DNA from: Chitinophagaceae bacterium
Lineage (GTDB): Bacteria > Bacteroidota > Bacteroidia > Chitinophagales > UBA10324
Length of the DNA stretch: 64,000 nucleotides
NCBI GenBank assembly: GCA_016704325.1
Contig: JADJAG010000004.1
Location: forward strand, 558,001-622,000
Reading direction: 5' to 3'
Shown: in pieces, positions 54,374-64,000 of the stretch
Layout: the number at the start of each line of letters is the position of its first letter
Position numbering within the stretch: the stretch's first letter is position 1
Notes under the pieces: model-generated
Told to the model about the DNA's origin: nothing
The model's database searches: none
What the model saw: the letters and a program-made list of their open reading frames with translations, nothing else
Program-made: the position numbers and the translations under genes

Positions 54374-54848
54374 GGTATAAGTTTTATGTAGCAGTTTTAT
54401 TCATTTACTTTCGGCAGTATGAAGCCAGTTCAACTGGTTTTTACTTGTAGCACATTTCGTATTTATTCACTTTCATTGCTCTCTCAGCAAGCCTTTAACG
54501 CAGCCTTCATTTCAAAGATAGGAAGCTCAATGTTAGTAGTTATTTTGATTTATTCCGGGCTAATAATTCATTAGGGATCTTTCTTCCGTTGTGAGTATGA
54601 CCGGATTCAGCAAGTTGTATTTGGAAGCGTGAAAATGCTGCAAGGGTTGAACTTCCGAATACGCACTCAAAAAAGGCAAAAAAAAGCCCAAGCAGTACTA
54701 GTTACCAGACCAACTATTATTCAAGTTAAGCACATGAACATAATAAGAATTTCTGATTAGTTCTATAGGAAACACGCATCAATGTGGCTTTATCAACCGT
54801 TTTTTTGCCGTCAGGCCAACTCAATTTATTGTCATATTTTGTTAAGAA
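54374..54848. other. Intergenic stretch without recognisable features
   Basis: 475 bp, AT-rich. I see no ORF, strong hairpin or dispersed repeat. It may include the amylase promoter region. Confidence 0.5.
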
Positions 54849-55441
54849 CTATTGCTGGCAGTATTTTTTGAGTTCACCGGATACTTTCAGGAAAGTGGAA
54901 GCATCATGGTTTACTTTATATGATTTGTAATTGACGGAGCCTAAGATAGCGCCACCTATTGTTCCAACCAACAAGCCTATAAAAGCACCTCCTGCAGCAC
55001 TTGATCCGGGCCCAAAATCAGTGGTATACCAGCTGCCAGTTGTTGGCTGAGGCTCCTGATACATTCCATATCCTATAAGAGCACCCATCAGGGCACCGGT
55101 ACTTGCACCGATTACAGCCATGGTGCCGACACTACCCTGTTTCCGTATTTTAATTTTTTCAATATCTCTGAATGATGTGTTATAGAGTTGTTGATCGAAC
55201 CTGCCTTTCAGTGTTACAGAAGTGTCATCAACTGCAAAAAGCAATAACCTCCTGATCGCGATTGCTGCTGTACAATTATAGCGTGATAAAGCTTATGCTT
55301 CACTGTGTCCGACTGGCAGAAACCAGGGTATGCATTTGATACTAATAGTAGAAGCAGTAATACTAGCTTCCCGAGGAGCTCAAGAAGGGTTACAATGATG
55401 AAATGCCATTTATTTACGAATAATGCTGTTGTTGAATTCAT
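54849..55441 (-). pseudogene. Secreted protein with glycine zipper, split by a one-base deletion
   Basis: The signal-peptide part (55214-55441, ending YPGFCQSDTVKHKLYHAIIV) continues in another frame as LLFAVDDTSVTLKGRF (54849-55244). One missing T near 55243 restores SGGYLLFAVDD. The later part has a glycine-zipper membrane segment (GALMGALIGYGM, GAFIGLLVGTIGGAILGS). Function unknown. Such zipper proteins associate with the cell envelope. Confidence 0.7.
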
Positions 55442-55667
55442 GTATAATGAATTAAATAGCTGACTGAAAATGTAATATATTATTTCCTAAGCTCCATTTA
55501 CAGGAATGTACTTTAGAAAATCCTTTTTGTTTTTGCTATTGTGATTATTTTTCAAACAATGCTCTTGCAAAGAGAGCAATTCCTGAAGCAAAATTCAATG
55601 ATCGTGATTATATAACTGACTATTGAATTAGATAATAGGAAACTAATCAGCCGAAGGGAAAAATAGC

Positions 55668-55820
55668 ACACGGATGACACGGATTTGACTGATCAGCACA
55701 GATTAAAACAATTTTGAGTTAATGCTCAATACAAAAACTGGTCTGATAAAAGCGGATTGAAAATGATCAGGTAGAAATTAAATCCGTAAAAATCCGTCCG
55801 ATCAGTGTCATCCGTGTTCC
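55668..55820. repeat. CACGGATGACACGGATT-type 150-bp palindromic element
   Basis: The ends cacggatgacacggatttga (55670) and gtcatccgtgttcc (to 55820) are complementary, and ctgatcag/tgatcag and aatccg units lie inside. It resembles a dispersed palindrome common in several bacteria. The remainder of the 55442-56233 gap shows no gene. Confidence 0.65.
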
Positions 55821-56233
55821 ATTTTGAATCTTCATCTACTGAGTAGTTACGATAATAGTATGGTATCTCGCAGATCAAATTCAATGTTGCATTACTGAGT
55901 ATTTAATGAATCAATACATCCCATTGGTCTGAAGATGCTAGAGGGTTAGTCAAGATTTTGAATGATTAGTGTTCAAATCTCTTTAAATTTTTGGCTTACT
56001 ACACCATTTTAAGTAAATTTAAATTCGCACTTGACGGAGAATCATTTCATAGGAGGAGAACAAAAAAAGTCACTTTGCGTGTTGTCGAACCGCGGCATTT
56101 TTTTGTCCCACGCTTATGATCGTTCGTCTTTGTGAATAACGAACTTGATTTTTTTTGATTGTTCAGCAAACCTGAAAACTACCAGGGTTTCGAATACTTA
56201 TGATTAGAAATCCCGCTCAGGCGTGAAACCATT

Positions 56234-58525
56234 TCAATGCTGCACCAATAGCTTCTCCGCTTTTAAATGCCTGCCTGATTTTAACAGGCATGCATAAATT
56301 CCATTGGGAAATAGTGAAGTATTCAGGCTGATCTCCTGTAAATTTCCTGCATTATCAGGCTGTCCGGTAATCTCATACATCATCCTTCCCGCAATATCGG
56401 TGACCGTGAGGGAGAAGGGCTCCTTTTGTGATGTAAAAGTGATCACCGTTTCGTTATCCGCAGGATTCGGATGCATGCTGATTTCCATGTTAGTTTGTGA
56501 GGAAAGTTCAATCGGTTTTTCCGGGGCGATAATCCTTAGGTCGTTGGGATCATACTTGCTGGCCGAACATTCATTGAGATATGCTTCAAACAATGCCCCG
56601 CTTTTAGCCTGGAAGCCTGGAAGCAGGTTGATGTATTCACTACTCTTTGCGGTCACGTTTGCTCCTGAGTTAATGGTAGCAGCGCATGTTCCGATATAGG
56701 TTGAATTGACAACCACGGCATTCGAAACAGCGAGAATGCCTTCAAAACATTCGGTAATGATGAACTGTAGGTGCCACAAATAGTTGCCAGTGCCTGCGGT
56801 GAATAATGTGAGATGCCAACAGCCTTGAAAGCTTCTGAGGTAATGATCACTTCTTCAGAACAACTTCCATAAAGATCCTTTGCTGCCTGTATGAAGCAGT
56901 TCCTGGTGGTGATAAAATCATCGTCGCCATCAATGTAATGCATCATCGCCTGCCAGGCAATGTCATAAATGTCCCACATGCCATTGTCAAGCGGTGTTAC
57001 ATTGTATGTTTCACCATGGTCATTCGTACCCGAACCGCCATTGGCCATCAGGTAAAAGCAATAGTCGAGCACAGTGCAGTTGGTATGTATGCCACCGTTA
57101 TCACCACTTCCTGAATACCAGTAATCACCTAAATACGTATCCGGAAAACCATATGCTTTCGGATTATCGTAATGCCGGATGGCGCCATCTGATTTTTCTG
57201 CCCCTAACTTCCAGTCTACCAAACCTGACAGGTTTGCGAACTCACCGAACAAATCGCACAGAGCTTCATTAACAGCACCTGCTTCTCCTTCAAGGTCCAG
57301 CGCATCGAAATGGGCATCGTTGATGATACCATGGGTGAATTCATGGCCAACAATGTCTATCGTATTGTAATCATCGAGGGAGTTGAAATAGCTGATACCA
57401 CGACCTAAGTACATGTTGTCGCTGAAACTGTTGAATGAAGCACCGTTCGTAAAGGGCTCCTCGTTTTCATCGTAGAAGACCGCTTCATTATACACATCCA
57501 CTACATCACCGGTTCCGGAAAAGCCTTCATGATCGAAACTGATTTTAAACGCATCCATCACCTGGTCAATAGCATAGAGCGAACTGAATCCCATCTGCAT
57601 GCCGTTGTTCCATGGAAGCAATATGGAATGATAGCAATACGGATCGCCCGGTGGCGGCATTAAAAGAGTATTCAGCGCTGTTGGTCAGCACGCAATCATC
57701 ATAGCTTGCTTCCGTTACAAAATTCTGGTAACACGATTCATCGCTTACTTCGATAAATTGTTCCCCGTTAAAGGTAGTCTCAAAGTCTGGCCAGAAATTT
57801 ACAGTACCGCAAGCATGCTCCATGTTTTTGCTTTGCAGCAGCGCACCGGTAACAGCATCAATGTAAATGGCCTCTGTTCGCCTGGGTAATTTTGCACTGA
57901 TCACTACACTCCATGCTAACTTGTAGTTTGTTGAATTGTTTTTCAGTGGGTCATTTCGCACAATCAACAATTCCGGTTGCGGAAAGAGGGTAGCAGCTTC
58001 GTTTTTATTCCGCTCTTTGTAACGGCTTTCGGCTTTTGGATCTTCCCACAGGTACATCTCAGCAGGTAAAGCGGCCATTGCCAGATCAATAGCTTGTTCG
58101 TATGAGATTTGAGGCATGATTCCTATCTCCAGATTAGCGGCATGATTACCACTTACAAGATGAATCTTCCCATTTCTTTCATGTACTGTTAATTCAGCCC
58201 CTTCCACCCTGATGCCATCGTGATACTGTATGTAGCGCAGGTGTCTGTTGCCGGCTTTGTCATACTGCTCTTTCCAGATTCGCATTTCATCTTTGCCGGT
58301 CAGTTCGAAAAGATCCGGCTGCTGAAGGAATATCTTTTCAGCATCGAAAGGTGTATGGTCCCTGAACAATATCCAGCCGGGCTGACTGGCCGGCTCCACA
58401 TATTGCAGGTATTGTTTTGAATTGCCTGATTCTTTATGCGTCTTGCTGTAGTCTCCTTGTGCCATCAGGGAAAAAGGAGTGTGTACCACAGCTAAGCATA
58501 AGATGTAAATGGTAGCATACTGCAT
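56234..58525 (-). pseudogene. T9SS M4-family (thermolysin-like) metallopeptidase, split by two indels
   Basis: Part 1 (57566-58525): signal peptide, FTP and PepSY propeptides (LRYIQYHDGIRVEGAELTVH) and the start of the M4 domain. Part 2 (56653-57660): zinc motif VGHEFTHGIINDA, third ligand in GAVNEALCDLFGE, and catalytic NNGGIHTNCTVL-type His region. Part 3 (56234-56779): a T9SS tail (MEISMHPNPADNETVI, NGIYACLLKSG). Frameshifts are near 57663-57666 (T-run on the minus strand) and 56744-56747. Joined, it would be about 760 residues. No internal stop outside these points, so error or very recent loss. Confidence 0.85.
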
Positions 58526-58790
58526 AGTGTTACTTTTAGAAAGTTATCCTTCACAACTCACCTTTTAAGGACTGTTTTGAAGAGTGGCTTAAAGATGGGG
58601 GCATAACCTCTTGAAACACAATTCTGATTGGTAAACGGCAGGAACCGGTTTGTGAACGTGAAACAGGATTCTCCTTTTGAACTTACATCTTGAGTAATTC
58701 AATCATCAGCGATTGAGAATAGGAGGAGGAAGGCATCGAGGAAGTATAAAATTCCCGGGAGCTGTGAAAAATTCAATTCATCAGAGATAG

Positions 58791-58991
58791 TCAGGAAACA
58801 AAACCGCCACGAGAAGCTATTTTCCCATCCTCCAGATCTTTCAGGACGATTCTGATATTTTTCTTTTCACTATTGCTTAAAGGAACAGCACTTTTGTTTG
58901 CCAACAGATCATGGATTTGACTCAAAGCGTTGAGGTCATTCAATTCAATTACTTTTAAAATTATTGCCAGTTTCTCATCCGTAATCTGCAT
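58791..58991 (-). CDS. Small helical protein, antitoxin-like
   Basis: 66 residues, charged and helical (MQITDEKLAIILKVIELNDLNALSQIHDLL, KKNIRIVLKDLEDGKIAS). Size and composition resemble antitoxins of Bacteroidota toxin-antitoxin pairs, but no toxin ORF is adjacent and the C-terminus looks short. Weak call. Confidence 0.4.
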   Translation of the reverse strand: MQITDEKLAIILKVIELNDLNALSQIHDLLANKSAVPLSNSEKKNIRIVLKDLEDGKIASRGGFVS

Positions 58992-59217
58992 AACACGATT
59001 TTGTGTAAAACGAAGAAAATGATGGAGGAAGAAATAATTAAGTTGCCGTTACACCAAATGCAAAATCAATACACCGCTGTGAGGTCACTGCTCTAAGGTT
59101 TTGAGGAAAGTCAGATATAAACAGGCAAATTCGATGTCTACCGCTAGACATTGATAAATAGCTATAGAATTACTCCCATTACGAAGTAAGGTCATCCAAT
59201 GTTTGTTGAACTGTATG

Positions 59218-60595
59218 TTAGTATTTACCATTCCCGGATTTCACTTTGATTTCGGCAAACACTGCTTTAAGGCAGTCCGCTATTATTTGTTTTCTTTCTT
59301 CTGTATCCAATAACTCACCGTAATTCTTTTCAATCTTTTTATTTGCATATTTCACTTCGTATTTATAAGGATGAAAATTAAACATAAGTTGTGCATGAAT
59401 AGTAAATGGATCCTTTGCATTGAATTTGTATTCCTGCAGGTTTACCTGGATGAAAATGTTTCCGGAAAGTATCAGCAGCAATAATCAATTGAGGAGCTTC
59501 TCCTGCATCAGCAATCATTGCTTTTGGTTTCAAAATAATTCTATCAATTTCATCAGTCAACCATTGAGTTCCTTCTCTTCCGTTACTGTTCTTGTATGTA
59601 AAACAGATTGATTTATTAAACAAGTCATAAAATTGTTTATGCTTGTCTGCAAAAAGTTCAAACATTTCCTGGATACCATGAGTATATATTTCATAAATCA
59701 AGTCATCATTGCGATGCAACGGGGTTACAACATTTTGTGAAGCTTGCTTTTTCCAAATTGAAATTTCCTTTTCAAAATCATCTGCTTCTTCAATACTTTC
59801 ACCTTTGGCTGCTTTTATACTTAATTCTAAACTCCATACTAATTGCTGAGCAATATACTTAATGAATGAATTTATGTCGCCAGTATCAGCACTATTTAAA
59901 GATGAAATGTAATTTCTCTTGTCAGCAGATTTGATTATAACAGGCGGTAAATTATTTTTAAGCAAAACATAATTCATAAGCAGTCGGGAGATTCTGCCAT
60001 TGCCATCGTCAAATGGATGTATGCGAACTAATTTGTAATGCAACATTGCCGCCAATTCAACCGGATGCAATTCGTTTTCTGTTCTTCCGCACGATACCAT
60101 TGTATCAATTCGCCCATTAAAATTGGCGTATCAGTAACAGAAGCATATTCAAAAAAGTTCTCCGTTGCTCAATCGAACTGAATTTGGAAATTCTTTATAA
60201 TCGCCAACTTTTATGAGTCGTCTTGTCTTCTGTCCGTCAGAGTTATTGCATCTTTCCAAAAGGGCCTTACCAAAATAATTTCATTCAAATTTTGATGTTG
60301 GCTTCTGATAAAGGTCTTTTGATATCAGCAGCCCAATCTTTCACCAATTGCAAAGCAACATCATGTGCTTTCATTTCTTCATACTCGCGATGTGTGTGGT
60401 TTCCTTTCGTTTCGTCAAAAATCAAAAGCAGCTCAGTTTCGCTATAGGTAAGGGTATTCCTTCCAGGTGATTGGAATTATAATTAAACTCAAGTCGGAGC
60501 TTCTTATCCAACCGTGATTGAGACACTTCATTCATCGGAAGAGAATTCTTTAGGATTGAGCTTAATTCTCTTATTTTATTGATAGTATTTTGCAT
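59218..60595 (-). pseudogene. Fic-domain protein, broken by about five one-base indels
   Basis: The start at 60595 is MQNTINKIRELSSILKN. The frame changes near 60457, 60240, 60155, 60080 and 59448. Reading across them gives a normal Fic protein of about 450 residues: FNYNSNHLEGNTL (near-canonical inhibitory helix), FDETKGNHTHREYEEMKAHD, FWKDAIT, ELHPVELAAMLHY and the AMPylation motif HPFDDGNGRISR (intact), then a C-terminal domain ending AVFAEIKVKSGNGK. Fic enzymes AMPylate proteins to control their activity. Because codon-level sequence is intact between indels, artefact is a serious possibility. Confidence 0.85.
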
Positions 60596-60830
60596 GGTGT
60601 CATTTAATAAATTTCTATTCAAAGATAGCAGACAATTTACAGTTTACTGCGTAGTTAATTTAGTAAGTACTTCATTTGCGTGAATAATGTAATATATTAT
60701 GCTTATGGTTTTGGGGCTGTTTTTTGATACCTGAATGAGTTTACTTTACAGTTCAGCTTATTAATCATCGTATGCGAACCTTTCGGCTTGGATTCCAGGC
60801 TGTATTCGTGGGCTAGTCAGAGCACTTATC

Positions 60831-62160
60831 CTAACCGCGTCTTGTTACAATCCGCATATAAGCATAAATCCCCGCCATCCATCCAATCATCGGCGGGGTT
60901 TTATACTCTTCCTTCACTTTTACATTTCCTTCCACAGCATTGTACTTTTCCCACAACGTGCCGGTTGATTGAAACACAGCATGTACTGTGTTTACAAATT
61001 TCGAACGGATGCGGTCAGCGTCTTTTTTATAGTTATACCTGGAAAGTGCCTCGGCTACCATCAAAGTATGCGGAGGCCAGGTATTCGGATAATCCCACTG
61101 GTAAATGAAATCATGTGAAGCTGCTTCACATGGCACCACACCGTAAGCGAATTCATATTTTTTAAATGCTCTTTCACGCGTTTCGCCTGTTCCAACCGAA
61201 GCGCATCCTGTCCATAATGGTTGAAAGGTGGCAAGCGAAGTCACCTCAGAAGGCCTTTCGTTTTTCATATCGTAATCAAGATAGAGGCCACGGTTTTCAT
61301 TCCATAAGAGTTCATTGATCCGTTGCTTTCTTTCTACTGCACGATCCATCCATGATTTGCTTTCGCCGTTTTCCAGCACTCTTGCAAAATCAGACATTGT
61401 GACTTCATACTGATAGGGTTGCTGTTGAGATCCACCGGAATAAAATCAGAACACCGGCCATCAAACCTGAGTAAAATCATAACCTGCTTCAGCCTCAGCC
61501 AAACGGTGACCGGCTATGGAAATTTTCTCTTCATCAGTAGTTGCTGTCAATGGCAAGCGCACTTTTTCAGGTGCTCACAAAAATCGGCCAGGTATTCTTG
61601 TGTCGCATCATGGTGATGACGCGATAATCCGTACGTGGTACTTCGCTTCGTTATCCAGAATTCATACTCCTTGCCGATCAGTGGGTATGCCGTTTTCAGC
61701 CATTCTTTATTTCCTGTAGCATCATATACGTCTTTCACCATCATGCACAGATAAGGAGGCTGTGAGCGATTGGTCATATCCAGCCGGTTGCTGTTGGGCA
61801 TGAAACCCAGTCGGTCCACGAGGAAAAGTATATCGTTCACATTATTTTCAGCCTGTTGAATGTCACCAAGTGCAATCAACCCGCGATTCAGAAAATAGGT
61901 ATCATAATAAAACAGGTTTTGAAAATGAACACTGATGCAGGGCACATTGAAAGCATATGGTAGGGGGAATACTTCTTCCCAAGGGATCAACATCAAAAGA
62001 AGGCCGCAATGTTTTGCCGATAGACTCTTTGATGTAGCTCAGAACAGGATCATCCGGTTCATCCGCACTTCTGTTGATACGGAAACCAAAAGGAAGAAAC
62101 AACGTGCCTGCTGCCTGTAGCGAGGTGGAGGAATTTTCTTCGGTTGAGAACCTGTTTCAT
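60831..62160 (-). pseudogene. Tat-exported trehalase (GH37), broken by at least five indels
   Basis: Start at 62160 (MKQVLNRRKFLHLATGS), a twin-arginine signal. After joining frames: SIGKTLRPSFDVDPLGR, YAFNVPCISVHFQNLFYYDTYFL (trehalase signature 1-like), QPPYLCMMVKDVY, FARVLENGESKSW, and QWDYPNTWPPHTLM (signature 2-like). Indels near 61963-61967 (G-run), 61563-61567 (T-run), 61460, 61425 and 62110. Trehalase cleaves trehalose to glucose. It is accompanied by an alpha-amylase 6 kb away, also broken. Confidence 0.82.
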
Positions 62161-62295
62161 GCGTACCGCTTCCTGGAGTTTTTGCAAATGATCATTGCTG
62201 TTGAAATACTGCAATATAATAAACTAGGATTGCAAGAAGGGATACAACAAAAAATGGTGTGTATGACAAATGGCAGTTCCTTGTTAAGAATAGTA

Positions 62296-62435
62296 AAGCG
62301 CAAAGTCGCAAAGACGCCAAGCGTAAGTAGTAACTTCTATAGTTGTTGCTAAATGCTTTAAGAGGATAAATAACAGACCTATTTATTTCTTCGCGGCTTC
62401 GTGTCTTGGCGCTAATTTTTTCCCTTTTAAAAGTA
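62296..62435. repeat. CGCAAAGTCGCAAAGACGCC-type inverted repeat (second copy)
   Basis: gcgcaaagtcgcaaagacgc at 62298-62317 and cttcgcggcttcgtgtcttg at 62390-62409 face each other, the same family as 52766-52855. It overlaps the altered 3' end of the BRO/DinD-like remnant. Confidence 0.65.
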
Positions 62436-63051
62436 CTAAGTGTCGTACCCCAAAAAAATGATCACTTTGGTACATGTTGAATATGACATGATTGATACGG
62501 AAAATATCTCTAACATTACCGGCTAATGTTTTTCTCTTTTTACCATTGCTGAGCATTTCTACCTGGGGACAATTTGTCCCTATGTAAACCCCCACATCGG
62601 CATCACGCGTTCTTAGTTTCTTTAAATAGTCCGTTGCATTTGCAGAATCAGTTAATGCCGCTACAAGGTGCATACCAAATTGTCGCGTTCAAAGGAGTGA
62701 GCTCAGAAGCCGTCATTGCGAATCCTGCGGGTTGAAATCCTTGCTTAAGCGACTCACTAATTCCGCAGGGTGAAGCAATCCCCAGAAATTAGCAATTGTC
62801 TCTTTGAAAATAATGAATCTATTGGGGATTGCTTCATCCCGCCTCGTAACACCTCTGTCAATTCAAGAGTAATCCAGGCGTGATTCGCAATGACGACTAT
62901 GAATAATTTACTATACAGGCTCTTTGCGACAATTTGGTATGCAGCCTGCTACAATATCCACTACAGAGAAAAGCAAGGTTTCTGTAGCTTCGTCATAATG
63001 TCGCATCACTTCTTTGTTTTCAAATAGGGCTATTGATTTTTTGTTTTCCAT
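62383..63051 (-). pseudogene. BRO/DinD-like damage-inducible protein gene, interrupted
   Basis: The N-terminal part (62942-63051, MENKKSIALFENKEVMRHYD, TLLFSVVDIVA) continues, after a 280-bp insertion, as LVAALTDSANATDYLKKLRT, DADVGVYIGTNCPQVEML, KRKTLAGNVRDIFRI (62383-62673). This is the KilA/BRO-N-type domain of the DNA-damage-inducible DinD and antirepressor family. After DIFRI the sequence is replaced by repeat DNA, so the C-terminus is missing too. Non-functional in this form. Confidence 0.75.
62660..62954. mobile_element. Palindromic MITE-like insertion in the BRO/DinD gene
   Basis: The inner ends are a 17-bp perfect inverted repeat (gcataccaaattgtcgc at 62670-62686 and its complement at 62926-62942). 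GCTACAA flanks both sides (62660-62666 and 62948-62954), a probable 7-bp target duplication. Inside are further inverted pairs: gtcattgcgaat/attcgcaatgac and gcaatcccc/ggggattgc. No coding capacity. Confidence 0.75.
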
Positions 63052-63109
63052 ATTGCTGAATTTTATATGTTATCTGGATTCGTGATTTAGCAATTTCTTT
63101 TGAATTCCA

Positions 63110-63149
63110 CCGTGTCCCGCGCTCTACTCAAGGCTTTACGCGGACACGG
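63110..63149. repeat. Hairpin CCGTGTCC(C)GCG / CGCGGACACGG
   Basis: An 11-bp stem with one bulge and a 17-nt loop, 15 bp downstream of the minus-strand lipoprotein gene. No T-run follows, so it may be a repeat element and not a terminator. Confidence 0.4.
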
Positions 63150-63163
63150 CGTAGGGTTCAAAT

Positions 63164-63723
63164 TCAACCGAATTCATTGACGCTGCGTAATGGCGGAATG
63201 TGTAAAGAGAATTTGCCCAGCCTCATTGCATTTGCTAAGAATGCGCCATTTGAGACAAACAAATGAGTTGTGTCATGAACATAATCTCCAGAAAAACTCC
63301 TGCAAATTTTTCCCCCTTGAGAATCATATTCTGTGACTTCAAGAGTACCAGAATAAGACACAAAAGGACCTTGATTTGTTAACCACATGATTGCTTGATT
63401 GGCTGAAATAGGATTTCCATTTGAACCATAGGGAATAATTGTGTAGTACCCGTTTGCTTACCATAGAATTGGATGGTCATCTCATCTTGCAATGATGAAT
63501 CGTTTATCATCGGACCATTAATTATTAAAGTGGTTACATTGTTGCTCGAGGTCCACACAGCAAGCGCAGTAAAATTGTTACCTGATGAATAATAATGGAC
63601 GGTTGAGTTTCCAATCTGATAACCATTTTCATAACCAAAATCAGGACATACCATTTCCTGCTTTGAATCCTTCTTGCATGCAGTGAAAAATAAAATGACT
63701 AACAATGCACGGAGTATCCTCAT
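63164..63723 (-). pseudogene. Lipoprotein split by a one-base insertion
   Basis: Signal ending FFTAC (63379-63723, MRILRALLVILFFTACKKD). Near 63447 the frame shifts. Removing one G from GGG restores QTGYYTIIPYGSNGNPI and continues as MWLTNQGPFVSYSGTLEVTEY to GAFLANAM. About 180 residues when joined. No family recognised. The beta-rich repeat suggests an envelope lipoprotein of unknown function. Confidence 0.65.
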
Positions 63724-63874
63724 AATTGACTATTATTTAGTGAAAATAGTTAAAAGAAACGTTCTCACCTCAATCTGACTTATTGCTATCACAGGAATAA
63801 TTGGAAACGTGCTGCAATAGAAAGGATTTAAATTTATATTCAGAAAATCCAGCTACTACATAAATTTGCGCATA

Positions 63875-64000
63875 ATGAAATTTCTCCTCTGCATTTTTTT
63901 TCTGAGTGCTCTTACTATTGGATGGCTGGATAGTTGCAACCAGAATACTACGTCCGTTACTGATCCTGTTTCCTATTACCCCACTTCCAAACCTTTCGTC
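63875..64000 (+). CDS. Lipoprotein or secreted protein, 5' end only
   Basis: Open to the right edge (42 codons). Starts MKFLLCIFFLSALTIGWLDSC, a lipoprotein-like signal, then NQNTTSVTDPVSYYPT. A TAAATTTG sequence (63861-63868) that fits the -7 box lies only 6 bp before the ATG, which would imply a nearly leaderless transcript. Family unknown. Confidence 0.6.
   Translation, partial: MKFLLCIFFLSALTIGWLDSCNQNTTSVTDPVSYYPTSKPFV

Overview
The window comes from a member of the Bacteroidota, most like the Chitinophagales/Sphingobacteriia side of the phylum. Four proteins end in a type IX secretion (T9SS) C-terminal sorting domain. The sigma-54 factor, heme A synthase, AsnRS and split biotin genes are of Bacteroidota type. 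Start codons mostly lack Shine-Dalgarno sequences, some promoters fit the TAnnTTTG -7 box, and intergenic DNA is rich in dispersed short palindromes. No rRNA, tRNA, CRISPR array or prophage structural gene was seen.

Layout. 1-2.1 kb: the end of a secreted protein gene and an outer-membrane porin, both on the minus strand. 2.5-10.1 kb (plus strand): an SOS-mutagenesis cassette of a Y-family polymerase (dinB), an error-prone DnaE and a LexA-like XRE-S24 repressor. Two single-gene REP-associated transposases (RAYTs) are wedged between these genes, each with its own palindromic repeat family. The DnaE carries a C-terminal 2H-phosphoesterase (LigT-like) domain, and both polymerase genes end in tails made of repeat DNA. 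A vapBC pair follows. 10.8-22.7 kb: a T9SS surface protein, a PAP2-like membrane protein, rpoN, asnS, a lipocalin, a universal stress protein, ctaA, a lipoprotein, a cytochrome c/copper-monooxygenase-like lipoprotein and a redoxin.

22.8-28.5 kb (minus): five neighbouring genes for two ATP-grasp proteins, a GCS2-type carboxylate-amine ligase, a class I glutamine amidotransferase and an esterase. Together they look like an uncharacterised amide- or peptide-forming pathway and are the best candidate for an undescribed metabolic system here. 29.2-32.7 kb: bioB-bioF-(ORF6N)-bioD, a biotin operon with a KilA-N/ORF6N regulator-like gene inserted and overlapping bioD by 4 bp. 32.9-39.2 kb: a formylglycine-generating-enzyme-like lipoprotein, a PorT-like barrel, a T9SS reprolysin-type peptidase and a second cytochrome c/copper-monooxygenase-like protein, this one with a T9SS tail. 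39.3-46 kb: small metabolic and stress genes, an OmpA protein and a module (SnoaL-like, NmrA-like, Crp-like) bracketed by related imperfect palindromes. 46.1-47.6 kb is decayed sequence with one small ORF. 47.6-52.7 kb: uvrB, a SulP permease and a membrane protein.

53-63.7 kb (minus): alpha-amylase, a glycine-zipper protein, an M4 peptidase, a Fic protein, a Tat-signal trehalase and a lipoprotein are each split by single-base indels, often in short homopolymers. The reading is otherwise intact, which suggests sequence error or very recent inactivation. A BRO/DinD-like gene is additionally interrupted by a short palindromic mobile element. Several dispersed repeat families are visible, including a roughly 130-180 bp MITE-like element with GGGTGTACGACAAATTG-type ends and 8-bp target duplications.
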